From Zavarzinia marina (GTDB lineage Bacteria > Pseudomonadota > Alphaproteobacteria > Zavarziniales > Zavarziniaceae): DNA of 64,000 nucleotides. The DNA lies in assembly GCF_021568905.1 (NCBI RefSeq), contig NZ_JAKGSB010000006.1, positions 186,001-250,000 on the forward strand, given 5' to 3'. How positions within the stretch are numbered: position 1 is the first letter of the stretch; each line of letters begins with the position of its first letter. The notes beneath the pieces were generated by a model, which was not told the origin of the DNA, did not search any database, and worked only from the letters and a program-made list of their open reading frames with translations. Shown here one piece after another: positions 51,199 to 61,123 of the stretch. The position numbers were made by a program, and so were the translations under genes.

Positions 51199-53304
51199 AT
51201 GGCTGAGGCGGACGACATGACACCCCCGGCGCGCACGAACGCGGCGAAGCTCGCCGTCCTCGCCCTGCCCATGTTCTGGCGGGTGCGGGGGCTCGACCGT
51301 TTTCTCGACGGCATCGGCCGGCCGGTCTGGCACAGCGGCCTGTTCCGCCCGAGGCCCGACGTCGTCGCCGTCGTCGGCTGGGGCCGGAAGAAGCCGTCGC
51401 GGCGCGCCATGCGGGCGGCGGCCCGCTGGGGCCTGCCCTTCTTGACCGTCGAGGACGGGTTCCTGCGCTCCGCCGGCCTCGGCGTCACGGGCACGCCGCC
51501 GCTCTCCATCGTGCTCGACGACCGGGGCGTTCACTACGAGGCGGCGCCGCCGTCCGCCATCGAGGACGACCTGGCGCAATGGCTGGCGATCCCGCCGGCC
51601 GACATCGCGGCCGCCCGCGCCCTGATCGAGACGATGCGCGGCCATCTGATCGGCAAATACAACGACGCCCCGGACCTGCCGGCGGATGATCCGGCCGGGC
51701 GGGACCGCCCCCTCGTCCTCGTCGTCGACCAGACCCGGGGCGATGCCTCGATCACCGGCGGCGGGGTCGGCGCCGGCGATTTCATCGCCATGCTGGAGGC
51801 GGCCGTCGCCGAGAACCCGGGGGCCGAGCTTCGCGTGAAGGTCCATCCCGACGTTCTGGCCGGCAAGCGCGCCGGCTTCCTGCTGGAGGCGGCGCGGGAA
51901 CGCGGCATCGCGCTCGAAACCAGGCCCGTCTCCTGGCCGTCGCTGGCGCGGCGCGCGGCGCGGGTCTATGTCGCGACCAGCCTCGCCGGCATGGAGGCGC
52001 TGATCCAGGGCGTGCCCGTCACCTGTTTCGGCCTGCCCTTCTTCGCCGGCTGGGGCCTGACGGACGATCGCCGCCCGGCACCTTGGCGCAGTGCGCGGCC
52101 GACACTGGAGGCGGTGGTCGCCGCCGCCTATGTCCGCGCCTGCCGCTATCGCGATCCTCTGTCCGGTGGTCCCGCCACGGCGCTGGACATCGCCCGCCAT
52201 GTCGCCGGCATCAAGCGGAACGACAGGGATTTCGCCGGCCTGACCGTGGTCATGGGCCTGCGCCCCTGGAAGCACGCGCGCATGCGCCGGTTCCTCGCCA
52301 GCCGCTGGGGCCGGGTCCGTTTCGCCGGCGACGTCGGACGCGCCGTGGCGACGGCGAAGAGCGCCGGCGGAAGGGTCGCGGTCTGGGCCGCCCGCGCGCC
52401 CGCCGGGCTGGCGGACGCCTGCGCCGCCGAGGGCGTCCCGCTGTGGCGCATCGAGGACGGTTTCCTGCGTTCCGTCGGTCTCGGTTCCGATCATGTCGCC
52501 GCCGCCTCCCTGGTGATCGACCGCCAGGGCATCTATTTCGACCCGACCCGGCCGAGCGACCTCGAGAGCCTGCTGGAAGAGAGCCGCTTCGACGACGCCC
52601 TGCTGGCCGAGGCGGCGCGCCTGCGCCGCGTCATCGTCGAGCGCGGCCTGACCAAATACAACGTCGGGCGGGCCGAGGGCGTCACCCTCGGCGCCGCGCC
52701 GGGCCAGCGCCGCATCCTGGTGCCCGGCCAGGTGGAGGACGATGCCTCGGTCCAATTGGGCGCGCCCTGGGTCGGCGGCAATCTCGGCCTGCTGAAGGCG
52801 ACGCGGGCGGCGGCGCCCGATGCCTGGATCGTCTACAAGCCGCATCCGGACGTCGAGGCCGGCAACCGCCAGGGCGCGGTGCCCCACGACGTGGTGCGCC
52901 GCTTCGCCGACCAGATCGTGATCGATACCTCGGTCGTCACTCTCTTCGACCTGGTCGACGAGGTTCACACCATGAGTTCGCTGGTCGGCTTCGAGGCCCT
53001 GATGCGCGGCCTGAAGGTCACCGCCCACGGCCAGCCCTTCTATGCCGGCTGGGGCCTGACCACCGATCTCCGCCCCCTGCCCCGGCGCCGCCGGCGCCTC
53101 GCGCTCGACGAACTGGTGGCCGGGGCGCTGCTGCTCTACCCCCGCTATTGCGATCCCGAGAGCGGGCTGCCCTGCGACGTCTGGCATGTCGTCGACATGC
53201 TCTCGGCACGGCGGCCGCAACCGGCGCGCGGCCTGCGCCAGCGCGCCATGCGCGGGCTGCGCCTGGCCGGCGCCCTGCTGCGCGCCCTGATCGGTGGTCG
53301 CTGA
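51199..53304 (+). CDS. kpsC: Capsular polysaccharide biosynthesis protein KpsC (dual Kdo transferase)
   Basis: 701 residues made of two homologous halves. Half one has VEDGFLRSAGLG (near residue 85) and FAGWGLTDDRRP (near 282). Half two has IEDGFLRSVGLG (near 420), YKPHPDVEAGNRQG (near 548) and YAGWGLTTDLRP (near 616). In enterobacteria these halves are the beta-Kdo transferases that build the poly-Kdo linker on phosphatidylglycerol for ABC-exported capsules. The same chemistry is expected here. KpsS, KpsM and KpsT partners are not in the window. Confidence 0.93.
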   Translation: MAEADDMTPPARTNAAKLAVLALPMFWRVRGLDRFLDGIGRPVWHSGLFRPRPDVVAVVGWGRKKPSRRAMRAAARWGLPFLTVEDGFLRSAGLGVTGTPPLSIVLDDRGVHYEAAPPSAIEDDLAQWLAIPPADIAAARALIETMRGHLIGKYNDAPDLPADDPAGRDRPLVLVVDQTRGDASITGGGVGAGDFIAMLEAAVAENPGAELRVKVHPDVLAGKRAGFLLEAARERGIALETRPVSWPSLARRAARVYVATSLAGMEALIQGVPVTCFGLPFFAGWGLTDDRRPAPWRSARPTLEAVVAAAYVRACRYRDPLSGGPATALDIARHVAGIKRNDRDFAGLTVVMGLRPWKHARMRRFLASRWGRVRFAGDVGRAVATAKSAGGRVAVWAARAPAGLADACAAEGVPLWRIEDGFLRSVGLGSDHVAAASLVIDRQGIYFDPTRPSDLESLLEESRFDDALLAEAARLRRVIVERGLTKYNVGRAEGVTLGAAPGQRRILVPGQVEDDASVQLGAPWVGGNLGLLKATRAAAPDAWIVYKPHPDVEAGNRQGAVPHDVVRRFADQIVIDTSVVTLFDLVDEVHTMSSLVGFEALMRGLKVTAHGQPFYAGWGLTTDLRPLPRRRRRLALDELVAGALLLYPRYCDPESGLPCDVWHVVDMLSARRPQPARGLRQRAMRGLRLAGALLRALIGGR

Positions 53305-53580
53305 CGGCGGCCGCAGTTGCCTCCCGCCCGTTTCCACACGGGAATGGCGATGGCGATTGCACGAATTCCACAAACCGGCGTGGACGAGGCCTGCGGCCGG
53401 GACCTTTAACTTTTCATAAACCATTGATTTTGCAGGAAAGCTTGCTTAGAGCTTGTCGCGACTCCACGGGGAGGGCGATGATCGTGGCGTAAATCCGTCG
53501 CGAAAGCGGCTTCGGATCGCGCGGATGCTCGAGGGCTTCGGTCGCCGCCAGGGGCGCCGTCGGGGGACGGGGGGATTGAA

Positions 53581-55029
53581 TTGCTACCTAGCGCTACGCC
53601 ATCGCGGACGGTGGGCACGCCCCGTGCCACGGACGAGGCGTGCCGCAGGGCCGAAGATCCCGGCGCGCCTTGCGGACCGGCGATCGGCGGATCGTCCCCC
53701 GCCGTCGATCCCCGGCTGAAGGGCCGGCGCATCGCCGTCGACGGCCACAATCTGGCCCTGCCCCATGGCACCGGCGTCGCCACCTATGCCCGGACCCTGA
53801 CCTATTGCCTGCGCGATCTCGGCTGCCGGGTCGACATTCTCTACGGACAGCGGGTCCACCTCGATCCCGCGCCGATCCTCCGCGAAATCGCCTTTCTCGA
53901 TCCGGCCGGGGTGCCGCTCCGGCGCGGCGCCCTGCGCCGCGTGCGCGATGCCGCGACGGCCTTCTTCGGCCGGGACGCCGAAATCATCGACATGCGGGGC
54001 CGGGCGATCGCGGACGATGTCGCCGGCACCCTGCCCTATTTCGACCGGATCGCCGCCGTGCCGCGCCTGTTCCAGGAGGCCACGCGCCATTTCCGCCGCT
54101 TCGGCCGCTTCCTCGAGGTCCGCATGCCGGAAACGCCGGAGATCATGCACTGGACCTATCCGCTGCCGGTCCGGGTCGCCGGGGCCCTGAACGTCTACAC
54201 GCTGCACGACCTCGTGCCGCTGCGCTTGCCGACGCTGACCCTGGACGACAAGAAGTACTATCATTCGCTGATCGGCGAATGCATCCGCCGGGCCGACCAC
54301 ATCTGTACCGTTTCCGAACGGTCCAAGGCGGACATACAGGACATGTTCGATGTCGCGGACGACCGCATCACCAATACCTATCAATCGGTGGTCCTGCCGG
54401 CGATCAGCGCGAACCAGGAGGAAAGCGAGTCGCGCCACTACGTCGAGGAGGTCTACGGCTTCCCGTGGCAGGGCTATTTCCTGTTCTTCGGCGCGATCGA
54501 GCCGAAGAAGAACGTGTCCCGCCTGATCGAGGCCCTGCTGAAGGCCTGGCCGTCGCGCCCCCTGGTCATCGTCGGCAATCCGGTGTGGAAGGCCCTGAAC
54601 GAGAGCAGCTTCCTCGAGGACTACGAGCGCGAGATCGCGGCCACCGGGGCGGCGCGCCGGCTCTACAAGTTCGGCTACCTGCCCCAGTCCCACCTCGCCG
54701 GGCTCGTGCGGGGCGCCCGTGCCGTGCTCTTTCCCTCGCTCTACGAGGGTTTCGGCCTGCCCGTGGTCGAGTCCATGCTGATGGGCACGCCGGTGCTGGC
54801 GTCGACCGAGGGATCGTTCCCGGAAATCGCCGGCGATGCCGCCCTGCTTGCCGATCCCTACGACGTGGATGCGATCGCGCGGGCCATCACCGACCTCGAC
54901 AGCGACGACGAACTGGTGAACCGCCTGTCGGCCCGCGGGCCGGAACAGGCCGCGCGCTTCGGCATTCCCCCCTATATGGAGAGACTGTCACGCATGTATG
55001 CCAAGGTCCTGGGCCTCACGGCCGCCTGA
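53581..55029 (+). CDS. Family 4 glycosyltransferase (first)
   Basis: 482 residues, GT-B fold. The donor-side motifs are LFFGAIEPKKNVSRLIEAL (near 300) and FPSLYEGFGLPVVESM (near 383), with the typical E-x7-E pair. The acceptor half opens with IAVDGHNLALPHGTGVATYA (near 50). The first about 45 residues are low complexity; start is TTG 53581 (GGGGGG upstream) or GTG 53611, so the N-terminus is uncertain. Adds a sugar during polysaccharide assembly; sugar unknown. Next glycosyltransferase starts 12 bases after its stop. Confidence 0.88.
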   Translation: MLPSATPSRTVGTPRATDEACRRAEDPGAPCGPAIGGSSPAVDPRLKGRRIAVDGHNLALPHGTGVATYARTLTYCLRDLGCRVDILYGQRVHLDPAPILREIAFLDPAGVPLRRGALRRVRDAATAFFGRDAEIIDMRGRAIADDVAGTLPYFDRIAAVPRLFQEATRHFRRFGRFLEVRMPETPEIMHWTYPLPVRVAGALNVYTLHDLVPLRLPTLTLDDKKYYHSLIGECIRRADHICTVSERSKADIQDMFDVADDRITNTYQSVVLPAISANQEESESRHYVEEVYGFPWQGYFLFFGAIEPKKNVSRLIEALLKAWPSRPLVIVGNPVWKALNESSFLEDYEREIAATGAARRLYKFGYLPQSHLAGLVRGARAVLFPSLYEGFGLPVVESMLMGTPVLASTEGSFPEIAGDAALLADPYDVDAIARAITDLDSDDELVNRLSARGPEQAARFGIPPYMERLSRMYAKVLGLTAA

Positions 55030-55041
55030 GTGTGATAGAGA

Positions 55042-56382
55042 ATGGCAATGGCGAAGATACTGCTCGACATCTCCCGGCTCAGCGGCCGCGACCCGGACCG
55101 GCCGCCATCGGGCATCGACCGGATGGAATACACCTATCTCTGCCACTTCCTGAACCAGCCGGCGCCGCGCATCGGCTTCTTTTCGATCCGGGGCAACAGC
55201 TTCCGGCGCATCACCCGCGACGACGCCCTGGCGCTGCGCGACAAGATCGCCGCCGACTGGGTCGACCGGGTCGACCCCGAACTGCATCGCCGGCTGCGCC
55301 GCTTCTCCCCCCTGATGGACCGTTTCATCCGCGCCAGCGAGCGCCTGATGGGCGAGCGCATCGACCCGGTCCCGGCGGTGCGCGGGCGGATCTTCAAGCG
55401 CGGGACGCCGTCTTCGGTGCTGCTCTCGGTCTCTCACGGCGGCATCGACAAGACCGGGCTCTGGGCCGGGCTCAAGGAGCGTTTCAACGCCGGCCTCGCG
55501 GTCTTCCTGCACGACCTCATCCCCTACCATCATCCGGAATTCGCCCGGGCCGGCGAGGACCGGCGCCATTTCGCCCGGCTCGAGACGATGATGAGCACGG
55601 CCGATGTCGTGCTGACCAATTCCCTGGTCACGGCACGGGAATTCAAGGCCTTCTGTGCCCAGGCGCACCAGCCGCCGCCGCCGGTCCGGGTGCTGCCCCT
55701 CGGCATCTCGCCCCTGTTCCTCGGCCAGCAGCCGACGACCCACGACGAGGACGTGCCCTGGTTCATCATGGTCGGCACGATCGAGCCGCGGAAGAACCAC
55801 AACCTGCTGCTGGCGCTGTGGCGCCGCCTGCGCGAACAGCTCGGCCGGAAGACACCGAAGCTCATTCTCGTCGGCCGGCGCGGCTGGGAAACCGAGAGCA
55901 CGGAACGGATCCTCGACCGCTGCCTCGCCCTGCGGGACTGCGTGGTCGAACTGCCCAGCCTGTCGGATCCGCAACTGGTCGAACTGCTGCGGCGGTCCAA
56001 TGCCCTGCTCTTTCCCTCCTTCGTCGAAGGCTACGGCCTGCCGATCGCCGAGGCGCTGGCGGTCGGCGTGCCCGTGCTCTGCTCGGACATTCCCGCCTTC
56101 CGCGAGGTCGGCGGCGACATCCCCGACTTCATCGACCCGCTGGACGGACCGAGCTGGATGCGGGCGATTCTCGACTATTCGTCACCGGATTCGATTGCCC
56201 GGACGGCGCAGCTCGAACGTCTGAAGGCCTATCAGCCGCCGACCTGGGCGCGACATTTCGCCCTCCTGGAAACGTCGCTGGTGCGGTATTGCAGCCTCGA
56301 GGCCATCCCCGCGACAACCGAGGCCGGCGCGGTCAACGGGCCCTCGCTGACGGGCGGCACGCTGCCGGTAATCCCCGACTGA
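55042..56382 (+). CDS. Family 4 glycosyltransferase (second)
   Basis: 446 residues. Retaining GT-B enzyme: FIMVGTIEPRKNHNLLLAL (near 245) and FPSFVEGYGLPIAEALAV (near 322). The N-terminal half begins LLDISRLSGRDPDRPPSGID, typical of this polysaccharide subgroup. Diverged from the preceding gene but of the same family. Acts in the cytoplasm on a lipid-linked sugar acceptor, by family. Confidence 0.9.
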   Translation: MAMAKILLDISRLSGRDPDRPPSGIDRMEYTYLCHFLNQPAPRIGFFSIRGNSFRRITRDDALALRDKIAADWVDRVDPELHRRLRRFSPLMDRFIRASERLMGERIDPVPAVRGRIFKRGTPSSVLLSVSHGGIDKTGLWAGLKERFNAGLAVFLHDLIPYHHPEFARAGEDRRHFARLETMMSTADVVLTNSLVTAREFKAFCAQAHQPPPPVRVLPLGISPLFLGQQPTTHDEDVPWFIMVGTIEPRKNHNLLLALWRRLREQLGRKTPKLILVGRRGWETESTERILDRCLALRDCVVELPSLSDPQLVELLRRSNALLFPSFVEGYGLPIAEALAVGVPVLCSDIPAFREVGGDIPDFIDPLDGPSWMRAILDYSSPDSIARTAQLERLKAYQPPTWARHFALLETSLVRYCSLEAIPATTEAGAVNGPSLTGGTLPVIPD

Positions 56383-56598
56383 CGCCTTCCCCCCAAGGCT
56401 TGAAATCACTTCAGCCAACGCCCGCGCCGCGCGAGGCACCGAGCCGAAAACCCCCTCTTCCGGGCCCCGGACGTGGCGCAATTCGGTGCGGATTCTTCAA
56501 GGGCGACTGGAATTGAGCACCTGCAACATGTCATTATCCGCCCGGTTTGCCACGCGGGGGCGTGTGCTTGAAGCACGGGCGCATTTTTGGAGCATATC

Positions 56599-59500
56599 AT
56601 GCAGGAATTTCAGGGGACGGCGGCGAAGGTAGCGATCATCTGCCCGTCGCTGGGCAAGAGCTGCGGCATCGCCCGCTATTCCCACTATGTCGCGGATTCG
56701 ATCCAGCGGCTGGGGATGTCGACTTCGCTCATGCGCTCGTCCGAAGATCTCGACAAGGAAGATGCGGGGGCGGCTTCCTACGATTTCATTCTGGTGCAGC
56801 ACGAATACGGCCTCTTCGACAATCTCTCGCCGCTCGGCACCGGCGAAACGACGGCCAAGCTGGTCGGCAACATCGAACGCTATCTAGCGGCCCATCCCGG
56901 CGCCCGCGCCGCGATCGTCATGCACACCGTGGTCCTGACCGACCACGTGCTGAACATCATGAACCAATGCCTGTTCGGCTCGTCGATCCCGGTGGTCAAC
57001 CTGAACAGCCGCGGCTGCTACGAGATGGCGATTCCACACCTCGAGCACGGCGTCTACGTCTATGACGCTTCCGGCGACGGCCCGAGCAAGGCGCTCTCCC
57101 CGTCCGCCGACAACCGCCGCCGCGACCGGCCGACGGTTGGCAGCTTCGGTCTGCTGTCACCCAACAAGAAGCCGACCCTGATCATCGACATCTGCGAACG
57201 GGCCCAGGCCAATTTCATCGGCAATTTCGCGACCAACAATCGTACCGCCGCCCGCGAACTGCTCGACTATGCCGAGCGGCTGAAGGTCGGCGCGACCGTC
57301 TTCAACGACTTCTGCGAAGAGAAGGACCTGCTGGAACGCCTGGCCCCGATGGACTTCGGCGTCGTGACCCAGGAACCGATCACCCATTGGGCGACCTCCG
57401 GCTCGATCCGCTTCCTGTTCAACTTCGGCGTGCCGATTCTCGTTCCCTACGGCCCCCAGTTCGAGGATTGCGCCGAAGGCGTGATCTTCGCCCATCAGGA
57501 CGAGATGCACTTCAGGATCGACGAGCTCTTCGCCAGCCCCGACACCTATGAGCTCGCCTGCGAGCGCAGCAAGGCCTTCGCCGTCAAATACGAGATGTCG
57601 AAGGTCTACGAGAAGTTCCTGAAGATGCTGGCGGACACCCAGCCGTCCGCCCTGACCGACTATCGCATCCGGAACTTCCGCGACCAGCGCCGCTCCGTCA
57701 CCATGGTCGACATGATGCTGACCGCGGGCGTCAAGAAGGGCCTCACGTCCAGGGAAGCCGAACAATCCGTGCTGGCGGCCTGCGCCGCCGAGGACGGCGA
57801 GGGGATCGCCCTTCAGGCCGCCGTCGACGAGCAGTTCGAGGCGACGCCCTTCCTGCGCTACGGCGTCGCCTGCGAAGGCCTGATATCGCCTTATCTCGGC
57901 GCGGCGGACCGGTTGAACCTTCTCGCCTCATGCTCGACCCTGCCGTCGAACCTCTATCAGGTGGAACGCTTCCTGTCCCATGACGACACGCTGTCGACGG
58001 TCGTCCGGCGGGAAACCCTGCGCGACATCCAGGGCATCCAGCGCGAGTATCACGACGTCGTCTCGAACAAGATCTTCTCGGCCAGCGTGACCGGCAAGCT
58101 CGTCAAGCAGCTCTTCCCGGACATCTACGGCAAGGCGGATCGGGATTCGGTGCAGCGCCTGCGCCGGCTGATGCAGGACTATGTCGACCGCATCGGCTTC
58201 GGCGGCACCGCCGAACGCATTCCGGTGCGCATCCCGACCCTGCTGATCATTCCGGCCGCCAAGATGATCTCCTATCTCCGGCGGGTGGGTGGCCTGACTT
58301 CGGCCGAAATCCTGGGCCTGGTCGAAAGCGTCGGCCTGCCGAACGACATCTTCGACGACCGCCTGCCGTGGATCGAGGGGGCGACGCAATATATCGCCGA
58401 AAAGACCGGCACACCGGTCTCGGCGGCGATCGGCAACGCGACGGAGTTCCAGACCCGCTATCGCGCCTTCAAGGCCGAATTCGCCATGATGTCGAACGAG
58501 CAGTTCGTCTATTCGGCGCTCGCGCTCTATTTCAAGACGCAGCCGTCGCGCAAGCGCCTGTCCGACATCGCCGACGCCATCGACGGCAAGTCGCGGACCG
58601 AGGCGCTGCTCTACCTCTCGCAGCAGCCCGAGGCGACCCTGTTCCAGAGTGCCGTCGTGGACCTGGACAGCGAAGCATCCTACGACGATCTGGCGAAGCC
58701 GATCCTGGTCAAGAAGATCATCGACGAATTCTTCCTGTCCCAGAACGGCTCCTTCGACAATTCCGTGTCGGAGCAGAATTTCTACCAGATTTCGCGGTTC
58801 TGGCTGTTCAATTCCCTGAAGGCCGGCCTGACCAACGACCTGTTCCGCGAGAAGAAGTCCCTCGGCCTGAAGGATCGGCTGAAGGCGGCCGAACCGAAGG
58901 CGCCGGAACCGATCTGGCTGCCCGAAGACATCCTGCCGGAACTGCTGCGGGCATTGTCGGGCGACGCCGCCGCACCGGCCGAAGCCATGCTGTTCGGCGG
59001 CGCCATCGAGCCGGCGCTCCTGGAAATGGTCGCCGAGAAGGCCGAATTCATCCCGAGCCTGATCGAACTGAACGCCATGGTGGGCACGACCGCCGAGATG
59101 AACGTGCAGCCCGAACCCTGGACCGGGACCGCCAGCCAGATGCCGCAGCGGTCTCGGACCGTCACGCTCTCGCCCTTTCAGGAACGCGACGTCGGCTCGA
59201 AGTCGATGCCGATCTTCGATCCGTCGGCCGCCAACGAACTGAGCGTGGTCGGCCTGCCCGACAAGCTGTGGGTCAACGCCTGGAACGCGATCTCGCGCTT
59301 CACGGGCGCCAAGATCGTGGGGCCGCTCGAATTCCGCCGCGTCTCGCCCTGGATCATCTCGATCGATCAGGTCGTCGAGGAGGATGAATTCGACTTCGTC
59401 ATCGTCCACAAGGGCCAGATCGACACCATGCCGAAATGGCTGAAGGACGAGATCGTCAAGAGCTTCCACCCCTATTTCGCCAATGAAGTCTTCATCATCT

Positions 59501-59625
59501 TCAGCAAGCCCGAGGTCCAAGCCCTGCATTTCGACGATGCCCATGTCCGCGTCGCGCGCGAACTGGTGCCCCAGCGTCGCAACAAGAGCATCGGCAAGAG
59601 CATCGGCAAGCTGCTGACGCGCTGA
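56599..59625 (+). CDS. 1008-residue protein: glycosyltransferase-like N-terminus, unrecognised C-terminus
   Basis: Residues 1-350 look like a GT-B glycosyltransferase: VAIICPSLGKSCGIARYSHY at the N-terminus, ILVQHEYGLFDN (near 67), then SFGLLSPNKKPTLIIDI (near 180) and WATSGSIRFLFNFGVPILVP (near 265). The usual EGFGLP donor loop is missing. Residues 360-1008 are mostly helical and unrecognised; FVYSALALYFKTQPSRKRLSDIADAI (near 635) faintly recalls DUF4214 repeats. The end has a duplicated KSIGKSIGK tail. No signal peptide or membrane helix, so it is probably cytoplasmic. Start ATG 56599 has GGAG upstream. Confidence 0.75.
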   Translation: MQEFQGTAAKVAIICPSLGKSCGIARYSHYVADSIQRLGMSTSLMRSSEDLDKEDAGAASYDFILVQHEYGLFDNLSPLGTGETTAKLVGNIERYLAAHPGARAAIVMHTVVLTDHVLNIMNQCLFGSSIPVVNLNSRGCYEMAIPHLEHGVYVYDASGDGPSKALSPSADNRRRDRPTVGSFGLLSPNKKPTLIIDICERAQANFIGNFATNNRTAARELLDYAERLKVGATVFNDFCEEKDLLERLAPMDFGVVTQEPITHWATSGSIRFLFNFGVPILVPYGPQFEDCAEGVIFAHQDEMHFRIDELFASPDTYELACERSKAFAVKYEMSKVYEKFLKMLADTQPSALTDYRIRNFRDQRRSVTMVDMMLTAGVKKGLTSREAEQSVLAACAAEDGEGIALQAAVDEQFEATPFLRYGVACEGLISPYLGAADRLNLLASCSTLPSNLYQVERFLSHDDTLSTVVRRETLRDIQGIQREYHDVVSNKIFSASVTGKLVKQLFPDIYGKADRDSVQRLRRLMQDYVDRIGFGGTAERIPVRIPTLLIIPAAKMISYLRRVGGLTSAEILGLVESVGLPNDIFDDRLPWIEGATQYIAEKTGTPVSAAIGNATEFQTRYRAFKAEFAMMSNEQFVYSALALYFKTQPSRKRLSDIADAIDGKSRTEALLYLSQQPEATLFQSAVVDLDSEASYDDLAKPILVKKIIDEFFLSQNGSFDNSVSEQNFYQISRFWLFNSLKAGLTNDLFREKKSLGLKDRLKAAEPKAPEPIWLPEDILPELLRALSGDAAAPAEAMLFGGAIEPALLEMVAEKAEFIPSLIELNAMVGTTAEMNVQPEPWTGTASQMPQRSRTVTLSPFQERDVGSKSMPIFDPSAANELSVVGLPDKLWVNAWNAISRFTGAKIVGPLEFRRVSPWIISIDQVVEEDEFDFVIVHKGQIDTMPKWLKDEIVKSFHPYFANEVFIIFSKPEVQALHFDDAHVRVARELVPQRRNKSIGKSIGKLLTR

Positions 59626-59632
59626 AGGATGC

Positions 59633-59655
59633 GGGGGCCGGAACGCCCGGTCCCC
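59633..59655 (+). terminator. Hairpin behind the 1008-residue protein gene
   Basis: GGGGGCCGG and CCGGTCCCC (one G-T pair) form a 9-bp stem with a 5-base loop, starting 8 bases after the stop. No T-tract follows, so termination efficiency is uncertain. Confidence 0.5.
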
Positions 59656-59745
59656 GTCCCGGCCGCGCAGGAATGACGCTGCCGCCCCGTTGAAGGTGTG
59701 AACGGCCGCCTCAGGCCGCTCTGTGGCATTCCCGCGCGAGGCGCC

Positions 59746-61083
59746 ATGACCCGAGAAGCCTTCATCGCCGCCAATCGCTTCGGCCTCGGGCCGCGCCCCG
59801 GGGAGATGGCGGCCCTTGCCCGCGATCCGCGGGCGGCCCTGACCGCGCAATTGGACGCCCCCGCACCGCCGAGTGACCTGCCGGATACGGCCGGTGCCCT
59901 CGACATCGCCGAAACGTCACGCGCCATGCGCGCGGCGGGCCGAAAGGACCTGGACGGCGACGGCCACCCCGACAATCCGGCGCATGAGCTCTACCTGCGC
60001 GAAGTCGAGGCACGCTTTCGCCGCTGCGTCGCCACCACCGCGCCACTGCGCGAGCGCCTCGTCCTGTTCTGGTCCAACCATTTCACCGTGTCGGTCGCGC
60101 GGGGCCGGATCCTCCCCCTCGCCGGCGTTTTCGAGCGCGAGGCCATCGCCCCTCACGTCACCGGACGGTTCGAGGATCTGCTGCGCGCGGCGGCCCTGCA
60201 CCCGGCGATGCTCGACTATCTCGATCAGACCCGGTCGTTCGGGCCGGATTCGAAGATCGGCCGGCGCCGGGCGACCGGCCTCAACGAGAATCTCGGGCGC
60301 GAGATCCTGGAGCTCCACACCCTCGGCGTCGACGGCGGCTATGATCAGGCGGACGTCATCGCGCTTGCCGAGATCCTCACCGGATGGTCGGTGGTGGAAG
60401 GCGGCGGCGGCGCGCCGCGGCGCTTCGGCTTCGATGCCGACCGGCATCAGCCGGGCGACAAGCGCCTGCTCGGCACGCGGATCCGCGAAGGCGGCGCCGG
60501 CGAGACCGGTGACGCCTTCGCCCTGCTGGCGCGCCACCCGTCGACGGCCCGGCATCTCGCCACCAAACTGGTCCGGCATTTCGTCGCCGACGATCCCCCG
60601 GCGGAGGCGGTCGAGCGGATCGCCGCCCTCTATCTGCGGACCGGCGGCGACCTGCGCGCGGTCTCCGCCGGGCTGATCGGCCTGGATGCCGCCTGGCGCG
60701 ATCCCTTCGCCAAGGTCAAGACGCCCTGGGAACTGGTGGTGAGCATGGCGCGCGCCCTTGCCCATCCCGGCGCCGATGCCGAAATTCCCCTGGTGCTCCA
60801 GCGCCTGCGCCAACTCGGCCAGCCGCCCTTCGGCGCCCCTTCCCCGGCCGGCTGGCCCGACCGGGCGGACGACTGGTTGGGGCCGGACGCGCTGCTGCGC
60901 CGGATCGATCTCGCGGGCGACGTCGCGCGGCGGGTCGGCGACAGGATCGACCTCGGCGCCCTGATCCGCGAGACCATCGCCCCCGTCACGCCTGCGCCGA
61001 AATTGCGTCTTATCGAAGGGGCTGGCGATCTTGCCTCCGGTATCGCCATGGTCTTCGCCGCCCCCGAATTCCAGCAGCGGTGA
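59746..61083 (+). CDS. DUF1800 family protein
   Basis: 445 residues. The family opens MTREAFIAANRFGLGPRP and continues with LVLFWSNHFTVSV (near 106), GLNENLGREILELHTLGVDG (near 184) and KTPWELVVSMARAL (near 325). DUF1800 proteins occur next to DUF1501 genes, here 40 bases downstream, and are thought to act together; the biochemical role is unknown. No clear signal peptide. Confidence 0.9.
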   Translation: MTREAFIAANRFGLGPRPGEMAALARDPRAALTAQLDAPAPPSDLPDTAGALDIAETSRAMRAAGRKDLDGDGHPDNPAHELYLREVEARFRRCVATTAPLRERLVLFWSNHFTVSVARGRILPLAGVFEREAIAPHVTGRFEDLLRAAALHPAMLDYLDQTRSFGPDSKIGRRRATGLNENLGREILELHTLGVDGGYDQADVIALAEILTGWSVVEGGGGAPRRFGFDADRHQPGDKRLLGTRIREGGAGETGDAFALLARHPSTARHLATKLVRHFVADDPPAEAVERIAALYLRTGGDLRAVSAGLIGLDAAWRDPFAKVKTPWELVVSMARALAHPGADAEIPLVLQRLRQLGQPPFGAPSPAGWPDRADDWLGPDALLRRIDLAGDVARRVGDRIDLGALIRETIAPVTPAPKLRLIEGAGDLASGIAMVFAAPEFQQR

Positions 61084-61123
61084 CCCCCAGGGCAGAGGTG
61101 CCCCCTACAGCAAGGTGACAGGG

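Noticed and set aside
50449-53424. A 991-codon open frame opposite kpsC
   Set aside because: It lies antisense to the clear KpsC and manC sequences and gives a low-complexity, Gly/Arg/Ala-rich translation with no motif.
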